DNA of 16,475 bases from Saccharicrinis sp041595375. Lineage in GTDB: Bacteria > Bacteroidota > Bacteroidia > Bacteroidales > Marinilabiliaceae. The position numbers were made by a program, and so were the translations under genes. Below, piece after piece: positions 1 through 5,952 of the stretch (position 1 is its first letter; every line of letters begins with the position of its first letter). The DNA lies in the NCBI GenBank assembly GCA_041595375.1, contig JBFHKL010000066.1, positions 1-16,475 on the forward strand, given 5' to 3'. The notes under the pieces were generated by a model. It was not told where the DNA came from. It ran no database searches and worked only from the letters and a program-made list of their open reading frames with translations.

Positions 1-38
1 AAAAAAACCTCCAAATGCTTTATGCAAATGAAGGTTTT
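1..38 (-). terminator. Intrinsic terminator at left edge, minus strand
   Basis: Read on the minus strand, AAAACCT at 38-32 pairs with AGGTTTT at 10-4. Inner pairs continue inwards with two mismatches to a short ATAAA loop. The stem runs directly into a run of T that reaches the window edge. It lies 42 bases past the stop of the 66-residue gene and would end the HTH operon. The T tract is cut by the window, so its full length is unknown. Confidence 0.7.
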
Positions 39-80
39 AGTATGTTTTAGAAAAAGGACAACGGGTGCGACCCTATCGAG

Positions 81-281
81 TTACCCTATTTTAGGAGGAA
101 CATTGCTAATCTCGGTAAGTTCGCAGATATGAACAATAGAACGTTCAACATTTTCTATTCTCATAATTTGCAAGATGGCATCTTTTATAATATCAGACTT
201 ATTAAGAGGATTTGAAGTTGACATGTACGTTGTTTTTGGTCTTTCACTTCCCAACTGGTATACTACTTTATATTCTTTCAT
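81..281 (-). CDS. Small hypothetical protein, 66 aa
   Basis: I do not recognise this protein. It is a short soluble polypeptide with an N-terminal beta-like stretch (KEYKVVYQLG) and a central helix-like stretch (DIIKDAILQIMRI). There is no signal peptide or membrane segment. It starts 14 bases after the stop of the HTH gene, and an intrinsic terminator follows its own stop, so the two are probably co-transcribed from the palindrome-bearing promoter at 524-556. The spacer before the ATG is A-rich with no Shine-Dalgarno, as in most genes here. It could be a partner or accessory of the HTH protein, but the sequence does not show this. The placement between a regulator and a terminator supports a real gene. 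Confidence 0.6.
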   Translation of the reverse strand: MKEYKVVYQLGSERPKTTYMSTSNPLNKSDIIKDAILQIMRIENVERSIVHICELTEISNVPPKIG

Positions 282-295
282 TGTATTTATTTTGA

Positions 296-499
296 TTATT
301 TCAATTCAACATTACTTAATGCTTCGCCGAGCTCTCTTAATTTTTTCTGTACTACTACCTTTTTATCTGCAGGGATAGGATATTTATCTGGTTGTGCTAC
401 CCAGTTTGCCAATTGTGTGCGTGAAAAGCCACACTGATTAGCTAACCAAGTTTTAGGGAAATTGTATTTTTCAACAAGTTGATGCAGATGAATTTTCAT
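296..499 (-). CDS. Small Cro/C1-like helix-turn-helix protein, probable regulator
   Basis: This is a 67-residue protein consisting almost entirely of a predicted helix-turn-helix. Residues 14-33 (FPKTWLANQCGFSRTQLANW) fit the pattern of a Cro-type HTH: the first helix carries WLANQCG, a turn follows, and the second helix carries SRTQLANWV. A basic helical tail follows (KKVVVQKKLRELGEAL). Its promoter at 524-556 contains a perfect palindrome, and the same palindrome with the same spacing precedes the coiled-coil gene ending at 2419. By analogy with phage and plasmid Cro-like repressors, I infer that it represses itself and that second promoter. It heads a two-gene operon with the 66-residue protein. 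The HTH assignment is from sequence pattern only. Confidence 0.72.
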   Translation of the reverse strand: MKIHLHQLVEKYNFPKTWLANQCGFSRTQLANWVAQPDKYPIPADKKVVVQKKLRELGEALSNVELK

Positions 500-523
500 A
501 ATTATAGATTTTTATATTCACTT

Positions 524-556
524 CAAACATATAAAATATTGACGTAAACGTCAATA
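524..556 (-). promoter_or_regulatory. Promoter with overlapping palindromic operator (copy 1)
   Basis: On the minus strand, TATTGACGT and ACGTCAATA (9-base perfect arms around 2 bases) span 556-537. The TTG at 554-552 serves as a -33 box. Exactly 20 bases later TATGTTTG (531-524) matches the Bacteroidota -7 consensus TAnnTTTG. The HTH gene starts 25 bases further on. The palindrome covers the -33 box and spacer, which suits a repressor site. Copy 2 is at 2905-2940. Confidence 0.72.
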
Positions 557-653
557 ATAAAATAAAATTTTACATTCTTTTTTCTATCCGATTGATATGT
601 GGGATGAAAGGTGTGAAATTGGAGAGGAAAAATAAAACAACTTCATCTTGATA

Positions 654-713
654 AAATTGGCGCAGACTACTGGCATTTTAGAGAGCGAAAATGTCCTATG
701 CCTCTGCCAATTT
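654..713. repeat. Nested inverted repeat (structured intergenic element)
   Basis: AAATTGGCgcAGA at 654-666 pairs with TCTGCCAATTT at 703-713, with a two-base bulge. Inside it, CATTTT (674-679) pairs with AAAATG (688-693). The whole folds as a long hairpin of about 60 nt. It lies 76 bases past the stop of the ArdC-like gene and on the minus strand ends in CCAATTTTATC, so it could act as a weak terminator or RNA 3' end. The rest of 500-789 holds the promoter at 524-556 and the GC-rich repeat at 733-771. No gene is seen there. Confidence 0.5.
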
Positions 714-732
714 CATCGAAGATACCATATTA

Positions 733-771
733 CCCGGAGCGTAGCGGAGGGTCGCCCGGGAAGACGACCCT
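733..771. repeat. GC-rich hairpin repeat
   Basis: In an otherwise AT-rich spacer, CCCGG (733-737) recurs as CCCGGG (755-760). AGGGTCG (748-754) forms a perfect 7-bp stem with CGACCCT (765-771). It looks like an interspersed REP-type element, similar in composition to the GC-rich islands at 3048-3069 and 3335-3355. Function unknown. Confidence 0.45.
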
Positions 772-789
772 ATTATGTAAAATACATTT

Positions 790-1122
790 TTATTCAACTT
801 GGAGATTAGAAAAGAGGTAACACATAGGCCAATATTTGTATTTGTCGGTTTCTTCGGTGTCGGGCTTTTCTGCTTGGGCTTTTTTGGGTTTGCCCCAAAT
901 AACAAAACCCTTAGCACCTTTTTTAATCTTCTTTCCTTCCTCCTTCCATTGATTAAAGGTTTTAAACTCCTGTATTTGTGGATTCTCTATTTTATAAATG
1001 CCGTTTAAAATGGCTTCATTTATAGTCATAAATTGCCCTGTTTCCATTAGTTTTTGAGCTATTTTACTAAGTTGCTTTAGTTTATCTCTATTCTCTTTAT
1101 ATCGTTGTTCTTTGGTTGTCAT
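790..1122 (-). CDS. ArdC N-terminal-domain-like ssDNA-binding protein, short form
   Basis: The 110-residue protein resembles the N-terminal ssDNA-binding domain of ArdC-type antirestriction proteins. The typical stretch is an aromatic-rich helix followed by a basic turn and a beta strand, seen here at about residues 53-77: FKTFNQWKEEGKKIKKGAKG and then FVIWGKP. ArdC-family proteins usually have about 290 residues or more and a C-terminal metalloprotease-like domain. That domain is absent here, and the residues after about 80 are a charged linker and a short tail. The start overlaps the methylase stop by four bases (ATGA), making it the last gene of the radC-methylase-ardC operon. A role in protecting or handling single-stranded DNA of the mobile element is inferred. 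The match is to a short motif only. Confidence 0.6.
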   Translation of the reverse strand: MTTKEQRYKENRDKLKQLSKIAQKLMETGQFMTINEAILNGIYKIENPQIQEFKTFNQWKEEGKKIKKGAKGFVIWGKPKKAQAEKPDTEETDKYKYWPMCYLFSNLQVE

Positions 1123-1853
1123 GCCTTTAGTATTTCAAAAAGTTTTAATTGCTCGGGTGTTTTTTCTGATTGCTGTTTTAAAACATGCACATGTTTTTTT
1201 TCTTGCTTTGGTTTTGAGGTAACAAGGTGTTGTTTTGCTTCGTGAGCGTTTAATTTAACCACACCTAAACCTGTATCAGGCAAATAAACCCTGTAACCTC
1301 CCCAAATATCCAAGCTTAAAGAATTGCCATGAATAACGGCGCCACGCATACCATAAAGGGTCATATTAATAGCGCACATTTTTACACACCTTAAATCAAC
1401 ATCAACACCCATATAAAAATTATTGTATCTGTTTTTGGGGTCTAATCTATCGGCAGCAATTAAGCACCTGCCACTACCTGCGGCGCAATCATATATTGTG
1501 CCTTCTTTGGGTTGTGAAAACTGCGCCATCAAATCGCACAAGTGTATAGGTGTAAAAAACTGCCCTCGGGCATCTCTGCCAAATTTGCCGTTATGCTCCA
1601 TAAAAAAATCGCCTAAACCGTCAACCCATGAACCGCCTTCACTTTTTTGCGTGTAATAATTAACCAGTTCACCCAACAGCAGAGGAAAAATTTTAATTTC
1701 TTCTTTGCTATATATTTCTATGGTCTTTAGATATTCTTCTTCATACCTACCCATACCAAAAGCGCAAAGGGTAAGTGTTAAAAAATCATCAAAAACATTC
1801 ATAAAAGTGTGACGGTAAGCAATTTTTGCAAAGAGCTTTTCAAACTCTTTCAT
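1119..1853 (-). CDS. N6-adenine methylase (HsdM-like) fold protein lacking an obvious NPPY motif
   Basis: The 244-residue protein shows the SAM-binding half of type I-like N6-adenine methylases. It has a helical N-terminus, the QFFTP segment at 98-102 that precedes the methylase core, motif I DCAAGSGR at 122-129, the acidic GVDVD at 149-153 (motif II), and NMTLYG at 163-168. After GNSL (176-179) the family normally continues with the catalytic [ND]PP[FY]. Here the sequence reads LDIWGGYRVYLPDTG and no such motif follows. The C-terminal 40 residues are basic and low in complexity. I therefore call the fold with confidence but the activity with doubt: it may be a SAM-binding pseudo-enzyme or use a divergent motif. 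ATGA overlaps with radC upstream and the ArdC-like gene downstream indicate translational coupling. No specificity or restriction subunit is nearby. Confidence 0.75.
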   Translation of the reverse strand: MKEFEKLFAKIAYRHTFMNVFDDFLTLTLCAFGMGRYEEEYLKTIEIYSKEEIKIFPLLLGELVNYYTQKSEGGSWVDGLGDFFMEHNGKFGRDARGQFFTPIHLCDLMAQFSQPKEGTIYDCAAGSGRCLIAADRLDPKNRYNNFYMGVDVDLRCVKMCAINMTLYGMRGAVIHGNSLSLDIWGGYRVYLPDTGLGVVKLNAHEAKQHLVTSKPKQEKKHVHVLKQQSEKTPEQLKLFEILKA

Positions 1854-2341
1854 AAAATGTCTTCATCTGAAAAACTTGTATAGTTTCCTTGTGGTAAAAT
1901 AATAAGGTGATCCAATACGGGTAAATCCATTGCTAAACCCACCTGTTTAATTTTTTGTGTTATATTTTTATCTGCTTCGCTTGGTTTGGGGTTTCCACTA
2001 GGGTGGTTATGTGCCAATATTATACTACTGCTACTGGTAACCAATGCAGCTTGAAATATTTTTTTAACGTCTACAACACAAGCCGATAAACCCCCTTCAC
2101 TAATTTTATACAGACCTAACACCCTGTTATTTCTATCGAGAAGTAATATTTTAAATGCCTCAAAATACTCTATTGTTTCAGAATCCCAATTTTTAAAAAG
2201 AAGGTTGGCGGCATCGGCACTACTGGAAATTTTTGGTAAAACAATATTGTTTTTTGCTTTTTGATAAGATAATTTAACCTCACCAATTTGGTCAGGATAA
2301 ACAAGTTGCTTTTTATTAATTGTTAACGTATCTTTGTTCAT
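1850..2341 (-). CDS. radC: RadC-family JAB/MPN+ domain protein
   Basis: The 163-residue protein carries the RadC JAMM metal-binding set: HNHPSG at 111-116 with both histidines (111 and 113) and Ser115, and the downstream Asp124 within KPSEAD. An upstream acidic residue lies near 62 (YFEAFKILLLD). The remainder follows the family: LGLYKISEGG, then the strand SSIILAHNHPSG, and a C-terminal HLIILPQGNYTSFSDE. It is the short form typical of mobile elements, lacking the N-terminal UPF0758 helix-hairpin-helix of chromosomal RadC. The family's biochemical role is unsettled, although the metal site implies a hydrolase. It heads the operon with the methylase-like and ArdC-like genes, which suggests a role in DNA processing or host adaptation of the element. 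Confidence 0.92.
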   Translation of the reverse strand: MNKDTLTINKKQLVYPDQIGEVKLSYQKAKNNIVLPKISSSADAANLLFKNWDSETIEYFEAFKILLLDRNNRVLGLYKISEGGLSACVVDVKKIFQAALVTSSSSIILAHNHPSGNPKPSEADKNITQKIKQVGLAMDLPVLDHLIILPQGNYTSFSDEDIL

Positions 2342-2380
2342 GCGAAATGGTTTGTTTCTTGATAAGAAGAATTGAATCTA

Positions 2381-2420
2381 AAGCCCTAAAAGTTGCAGCT
2401 CTTAGGGCTTTTTTATTTTT
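2381..2420 (+). terminator. Hairpin with T tract between radC and the coiled-coil gene
   Basis: AAGCCCTAA (2381-2389) and TTAGGGCTT (2402-2410) form a perfect 9-bp stem with a 12-base loop. On the plus strand it is followed by TTTTTTATTTTT, the better terminator orientation. On the minus strand, where the genes lie, the stem follows directly after the stop at 2419 but the T tract is poor. It may attenuate transcription from the coiled-coil gene into radC, or insulate the region from plus-strand transcription. Confidence 0.55.
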
Positions 2421-2835
2421 AAAGAGTAAGTTGTTGTTTTAAGCTTTCAATTTTTATATTAACCTCTGCGGTTACACTCTCCAAGGTTTTACCAATTACA
2501 ACGGGATTAGTAATATTAAAAACTGTTTGCTTTTGCCCATTGGTAGAGGTTAATGTCAATGCAAATACTTTAGCTTCAAAATCTCCGTTATCGGTCTTAT
2601 CCTTTACCAATTTTAAAGTCTCTTCAATAACTGTTTTTTTATCCTGGAACCTTTGTAAATGGCTAATGATTTGCTGTTGCATTTCAAAATACTTTATTTG
2701 CTCTTCATAACTTTTTGGCTTTTCTTGCTGTACTTTTTCCAGTTCTTGAATGCGTTTTAAAAGTGCTTCATTTTGTTTTAAAACTTCTTCGATTTTTGCA
2801 GCTTGTGGCGCTGCACCTTTTTTTGCTGTTGTCAT
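2419..2835 (-). CDS. Coiled-coil hypothetical protein, 138 aa
   Basis: I do not recognise a named family. An Ala/Lys-rich start is followed by a long predicted coiled coil at about residues 14-85 (EEVLKQNEALLKRIQELEKVQ and onwards, rich in Glu, Lys, Gln and Leu). The C-terminal half has alternating hydrophobic strands (KVFALTLTS, QKQTVFNITNPVVIG) and a final helix. No membrane segment is present. Its promoter at 2905-2940 has the same palindromic operator as the HTH gene, so it probably belongs to the element's regulon. A structural or DNA-associated role is possible but unsupported. The strong promoter and regular amino acid composition indicate a real gene. Confidence 0.7.
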   Translation of the reverse strand: MTTAKKGAAPQAAKIEEVLKQNEALLKRIQELEKVQQEKPKSYEEQIKYFEMQQQIISHLQRFQDKKTVIEETLKLVKDKTDNGDFEAKVFALTLTSTNGQKQTVFNITNPVVIGKTLESVTAEVNIKIESLKQQLTL

Positions 2836-2904
2836 TGCGAAATGATTTAAAATATTAGTTAAAATTGAATCTTTGAAAGTGTTAATTATCTCATTTTCAA
2901 TACT

Positions 2905-2940
2905 TAAATATACTAATATTTGACGTAAACGTCAAATATT
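2905..2940 (-). promoter_or_regulatory. Promoter with overlapping palindromic operator (copy 2)
   Basis: Plus-strand AATATTTGACGT (2915-2926) and ACGTCAAATATT (2929-2940) are perfect 12-base arms around AA. On the minus strand the TTG at 2935-2933 is followed after exactly 20 bases by TATATTTA (2912-2905), one base off the TAnnTTTG -7 consensus. The inner 16 bases, TTGACGTTTACGTCAA, are identical to copy 1 at 537-556, and the -33 to -7 spacing is the same. It drives the coiled-coil gene starting at 2835. Confidence 0.72.
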
Positions 2941-2989
2941 TTATCCAATAAATACGTATCCAGTTTAAATTTTTTCAACCTTTTGAACC

Positions 2990-3030
2990 ACAGTTTTTTA
3001 ATTGCTAACATAAGCAAATAAAAAAACTGT
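2990..3030. repeat. Long A/T-rich hairpin
   Basis: ACAGTTTTTT (2990-2999) is the exact reverse complement of AAAAAACTGT (3021-3030). The pairing continues inwards through TTGCT and AGCAA to a loop of about six bases, giving a stem of about 17 bp with one bulge. No T tract follows in either direction. It lies in the gene-free stretch 2941-3368, upstream of the operator. Its role is unknown: possibly an RNA end, a replication or recombination structure, or an interspersed repeat. Confidence 0.5.
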
Positions 3031-3047
3031 TAGACGTAAAGTATCCG

Positions 3048-3069
3048 GTCCCGCCCTACAGAGCGGGGC
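3048..3069. repeat. GC-rich hairpin repeat
   Basis: GTCCCGC (3048-3054) and GCGGGGC (3063-3069) form a 7-bp stem with one G.T pair around an 8-base loop (CCTACAGA). It is a GC-rich island in AT-rich surroundings, of the same character as 733-771 and 3335-3355. Probably an interspersed REP-like element. Confidence 0.45.
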
Positions 3070-3138
3070 AACTGCCAGAGGGCTATTTTACAGCAAATAT
3101 GAGGATATGAGAGAGGTAAGCAACAACCTTTTAAATCA

Positions 3139-3209
3139 AAAGGCAGTCCATATATTCATCAGGCAATTGCCTGATACCATAGACAAAAAAGACTGCTTAA
3201 AGGCAGTCC
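3139..3209. repeat. 11-bp direct repeat flanking an 18-bp perfect palindrome
   Basis: AAAGGCAGTCC occurs at 3139-3149 and again at 3199-3209, exactly 60 bases apart. Between the copies lies the perfect palindrome ATCAGGCAATTGCCTGAT (3158-3175). The second repeat copy is one arm of the terminator at 3185-3208. The palindrome could be a protein-binding site or a second hairpin of the transcript end. Confidence 0.5.
3185..3208 (-). terminator. Intrinsic terminator of the packaging operon
   Basis: On the minus strand GACTGC (3208-3203), the loop CTTTAA and GCAGTC (3196-3191) are followed directly by TTTTTT (3190-3185). It lies 160 bases after the stop of the terminase gene, so it would end the transcript of the structural and packaging genes. 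Confidence 0.75.
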
Positions 3210-3334
3210 TAATATTAAATCAATTTCATGTAATACAATGGAATGGTGTTGATACCTATAAGATAGTTATTAGGCATGCAACATAGTGGAATGTGTGATA
3301 ACGTGAGTTAGGGATAGTAGCAAAGTACCGTGTA

Positions 3335-3355
3335 CTGCGGATAGCCCGACCGCAG
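3335..3355. repeat. GC-rich hairpin repeat next to terminase stop
   Basis: CTGCGG (3335-3340) and CCGCAG (3350-3355) form a perfect 6-bp stem around ATAGCCCGA, 13 bases past the terminase stop. There is no T tract, so it is probably a REP-like element or a transcript-stabilising hairpin rather than a terminator. Apart from the repeats and terminator listed, I see nothing in 2941-3368. Confidence 0.4.
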
Positions 3356-3368
3356 GGAACTCCACCCT

Positions 3369-5105
3369 TTACTTACCAAACCTGGCACCAATAAATATAC
3401 TACTCCTTCTTATTAGCAACTTACTATACTTTGTCCATATCCTTTTATCACAAGCATCACCAAAATGGGTTGCTTCTTCAGGCAATATGCTATTTTTACG
3501 TTCAGAGCTTTTATCCTTTTGAAACTTGCCGTCCTTATCGATTACCTTGGTATTATTCATTGATATAAGCGTGTATTTGCATTTCTGACCGTTAAAACGG
3601 ATGTTAGGGTAAAATCTATCATCTTGTTCTTTCTTGAGGATGTTTGCCCAAAGCAAGTATTTATCATGTTGGGGTGGCTCCATGCCTTTGTGGTGTTGGC
3701 TATAAACTTGCCAGTTATTCTTTTTAAATCGCTCAATTGCCTGTTGATTGTAGGTTGTAGAGTTTTTTGCGTTTGGTTGTTTATGGTCGCCATATTTATC
3801 ATGATAGTAAAGTACTTCTTTGCATCCATGGAATTCGTAGTATTTACAGAACTGATCAACCAAATCGTTAATCATTACGCCAGGAGACTGATCGGGTTTA
3901 ACAAAAAACTCATTAATAAAATTATCGGTAGGGATAGATAGTTTGCTTACAAAATCGAAGTTGCGTTCTTGTCCAATGGAGAATAAGGCGATTTTTGCAC
4001 CCCAATCAGGGCAAACTTCTAAAGGCTTTTTAGGATCACAGTCCAAATCGAAACGGCTATCTGGCGTACCTAACTTATTAAAATCCCAGTTGGTATTTTC
4101 GGCATAATCCCTCAAAAATGAATTATTATAGGCATTGTAATAGATATGTTTAGCCGAATCAATGGCATAATAGCAATCTTCTACTACATCCAGTACCATA
4201 TTCATTAACTCAATGAGGAAAGTAAGCATGGTTTGTTTTTCGTGCTCACGAAGTAAGTAAGAAAAGCCTACATTCTCAATATTATCCAAAGCATTAGCAA
4301 GAGTAAAGAGAGTACCATTCTTGCTTACAAATGGCGATATCTGACGTTTAAGACGCATAGTTTCATTCCAGATATCTTTGAACAGAATTACGCTATTTTC
4401 TTTATGCGCATCCAATAACTGCAACTGAAGCTTTACTATACGATTCCATATTTCAAATAAACGAATCCCTTTTTCCTCTTCGTAGTAATTAGCATACTCT
4501 AGTAACCACTTTTGCTCTGCTGTGTAAGGCATAGAAGAAACATAATGAAAACCATGATGCCAGGGAACCGGATTTCTTGAACGGGTGCCGAATCTTTCTT
4601 CGTTACCACGGTTAGTAGGTGATGTTTCTTCATCGTAACGCTCTTTGTTAATAGTCAAGGCTTCATCCAGTATTTCATAATCAACATTAGCACCACGAGC
4701 CGATCCTGCGCGGTCTTGCGACAAGAGAGCAATTGCATTTCCATTGCTAAAACTAATAATATTCTCATGTTTCATGATCTCCTCATAAGGCCTATGGAAA
4801 TGCTCAGGAGGCTTACGACCAATGACATAATTTCCAGGAGACTTTTTACTCTCATGTTGTACATAACCTAACGACTGGAGGAATTTAAAAGTAGAAGGTA
4901 ATGTACGGGTAAGAAGCTGCCCGAATGTTGAGCCTGTTACCGCTGTAATACAGCGAGGCATCATACGGTTGACCATATTAATATCCCAGCCAACCTGGTA
5001 CGATTTACCAGTACCTCTGCCTTCAATATTTATCTTATTTTTAGGTGCGAGTAAAATAGTGCGCTGTTGAGCTGCATTAAGATATATAATTTCTTCATTT
5101 GTCAT
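3369..5105 (-). CDS. terL: Phage terminase large subunit (packaging ATPase/nuclease)
   Basis: The 578-residue protein has the plan of a large terminase. Near the N-terminus is a Walker A, GRGTGKS (29-35). A Walker B follows at 142-149, where hydrophobic residues lead to LDEA with the catalytic Glu148. The C-terminal half looks like the RNase H-like nuclease, with candidate metal-binding acids in the CPDWGA segment (about 370), YYHDKYGD (about 425) and HFGDACD (547-553). A long helical insertion lies between the two halves. Terminases of this type cut and pump DNA into proheads through the portal. The start overlaps the previous gene by four bases (ATGA) and it is the last gene of the operon. 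No inteins or frameshifts were seen. Packaging strategy cannot be deduced. Confidence 0.9.
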   Translation of the reverse strand: MTNEEIIYLNAAQQRTILLAPKNKINIEGRGTGKSYQVGWDINMVNRMMPRCITAVTGSTFGQLLTRTLPSTFKFLQSLGYVQHESKKSPGNYVIGRKPPEHFHRPYEEIMKHENIISFSNGNAIALLSQDRAGSARGANVDYEILDEALTINKERYDEETSPTNRGNEERFGTRSRNPVPWHHGFHYVSSMPYTAEQKWLLEYANYYEEEKGIRLFEIWNRIVKLQLQLLDAHKENSVILFKDIWNETMRLKRQISPFVSKNGTLFTLANALDNIENVGFSYLLREHEKQTMLTFLIELMNMVLDVVEDCYYAIDSAKHIYYNAYNNSFLRDYAENTNWDFNKLGTPDSRFDLDCDPKKPLEVCPDWGAKIALFSIGQERNFDFVSKLSIPTDNFINEFFVKPDQSPGVMINDLVDQFCKYYEFHGCKEVLYYHDKYGDHKQPNAKNSTTYNQQAIERFKKNNWQVYSQHHKGMEPPQHDKYLLWANILKKEQDDRFYPNIRFNGQKCKYTLISMNNTKVIDKDGKFQKDKSSERKNSILPEEATHFGDACDKRIWTKYSKLLIRRSSIFIGARFGK

Positions 5106-5680
5106 GATTTCATGATTTCAATAGCTTGATTTTCATCAATCTCAGGCGCCAGCTGATCGGTAATTACTTTCCTGGCTTCTGCAGGCATTTTTAAGAAATC
5201 TTTATAATCGATATTGACTCTCTGGTTATTTACCTGGACAGCAATTGTGATAGGATGTTTTTCGATCAATTTAGAATCTAATTGAGTTTCTGGGCGCTCT
5301 CCTATCGCGGCAAGTAAGTTCTTATGCCCCATTGCCCAGGCTTTAAGGTTATTTTGATCTTTAGCCTTTTGAATCATTTCGGCAATATCCTGCAATAGCC
5401 AATGTTGCCACCAATCATAGTCAAATGTATGAATAGAATTAAACAAACGCATTGCTCGTTTACAGTCCTCAAAAGCCTGTGCCCTGGATAAACGTGGATA
5501 TTTAGCTTGAAGAATGGCAACGGCATTTTTTTGAACTGGATTTTTATCAAGGAGTTTGGCGGCAGAAATAGTTCTCTCAAGTACCGGCTGCAGGTAATCC
5601 GGTAATGGAGTATTATCAGGATCCAGAATAGCAGACTTGATCAGCTCATAGTTTTGATCTTCTAAGGCTTTGCGACTCAT
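5102..5680 (-). CDS. Packaging-associated protein, possible small terminase or adaptor
   Basis: The 192-residue, mainly helical protein has no motif I can assign with certainty. The segment at about residues 50-82 (QKNAVAILQAKYPRLSRAQA and onwards) could form a helix-turn-helix. A long helix follows (WLLQDIAEMIQKAKDQNNLKAWAMGHK), and a beta-like C-terminus carries HPITIAVQVNNQRVNIDY. It overlaps both neighbours by ATGA junctions and sits directly before terL, the usual place for a small terminase. The preceding 91-residue gene is a competing candidate, and the two may work together. DNA recognition for packaging is inferred from position. Confidence 0.6.
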   Translation of the reverse strand: MSRKALEDQNYELIKSAILDPDNTPLPDYLQPVLERTISAAKLLDKNPVQKNAVAILQAKYPRLSRAQAFEDCKRAMRLFNSIHTFDYDWWQHWLLQDIAEMIQKAKDQNNLKAWAMGHKNLLAAIGERPETQLDSKLIEKHPITIAVQVNNQRVNIDYKDFLKMPAEARKVITDQLAPEIDENQAIEIMKS

Positions 5681-5952
5681 AGGCTTACTTTGTTTTGTTT
5701 TTGTATTTCGCGCAGCATTTGCTGTGCAGGATTACTCCCATTGGCAGCTGCTTGGGCTATTCCTTTACGCAACTGCATATCTCCCTTAAAAAAACCGCTC
5801 ATATAGGCTGTAAATGAATCCCCTGTTTTAGCCAGAATTTGTGCTTTAAACGCATCAGTATCTACTTCAATATTTATGGCAATTTCTTCGGGCGAATAAA
5901 ATAGTTCAGCCATCTGCTCAATAACTTTAATTTGCTCCTCGCTTAAATTCAT
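5677..5952 (-). CDS. Small HTH protein, candidate terminase small subunit
   Basis: A 91-residue protein starting with MNLSEEQIKVIEQMAEL. Residues 17-40 (LFYSPEEIAINIEVDTDAFK) have the spacing of a helix-turn-helix. The C-terminal helix (MQLRKGIAQAAANGSNPAQQ) resembles the oligomerisation region of small terminases found in Bacteroidota prophages. I prefer the start at 5952 over the upstream in-frame ATG at 5979. It is preceded by an AGG-containing stretch and reduces the overlap with the PLD-like gene from 53 to 26 bases. It is coupled to the next gene by an ATGA overlap. Small terminases bind the cos or pac site and load TerL. The role is inferred from the HTH and position two genes before terL. 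Confidence 0.62.
   Translation of the reverse strand: MNLSEEQIKVIEQMAELFYSPEEIAINIEVDTDAFKAQILAKTGDSFTAYMSGFFKGDMQLRKGIAQAAANGSNPAQQMLREIQKQNKVSL

Noticed and set aside
696..917. 73-codon minus-strand frame overlapping the ArdC-like gene and the GC-rich repeat
   Set aside because: It overlaps the ArdC-like gene in another frame and runs through repeat sequence; the product is low in complexity.
3624..3941. 105-codon frame on the plus strand inside the terminase gene
   Set aside because: It lies wholly within the conserved nuclease half of TerL on the opposite strand; its hydrophobic composition is a by-product of the antisense frame.
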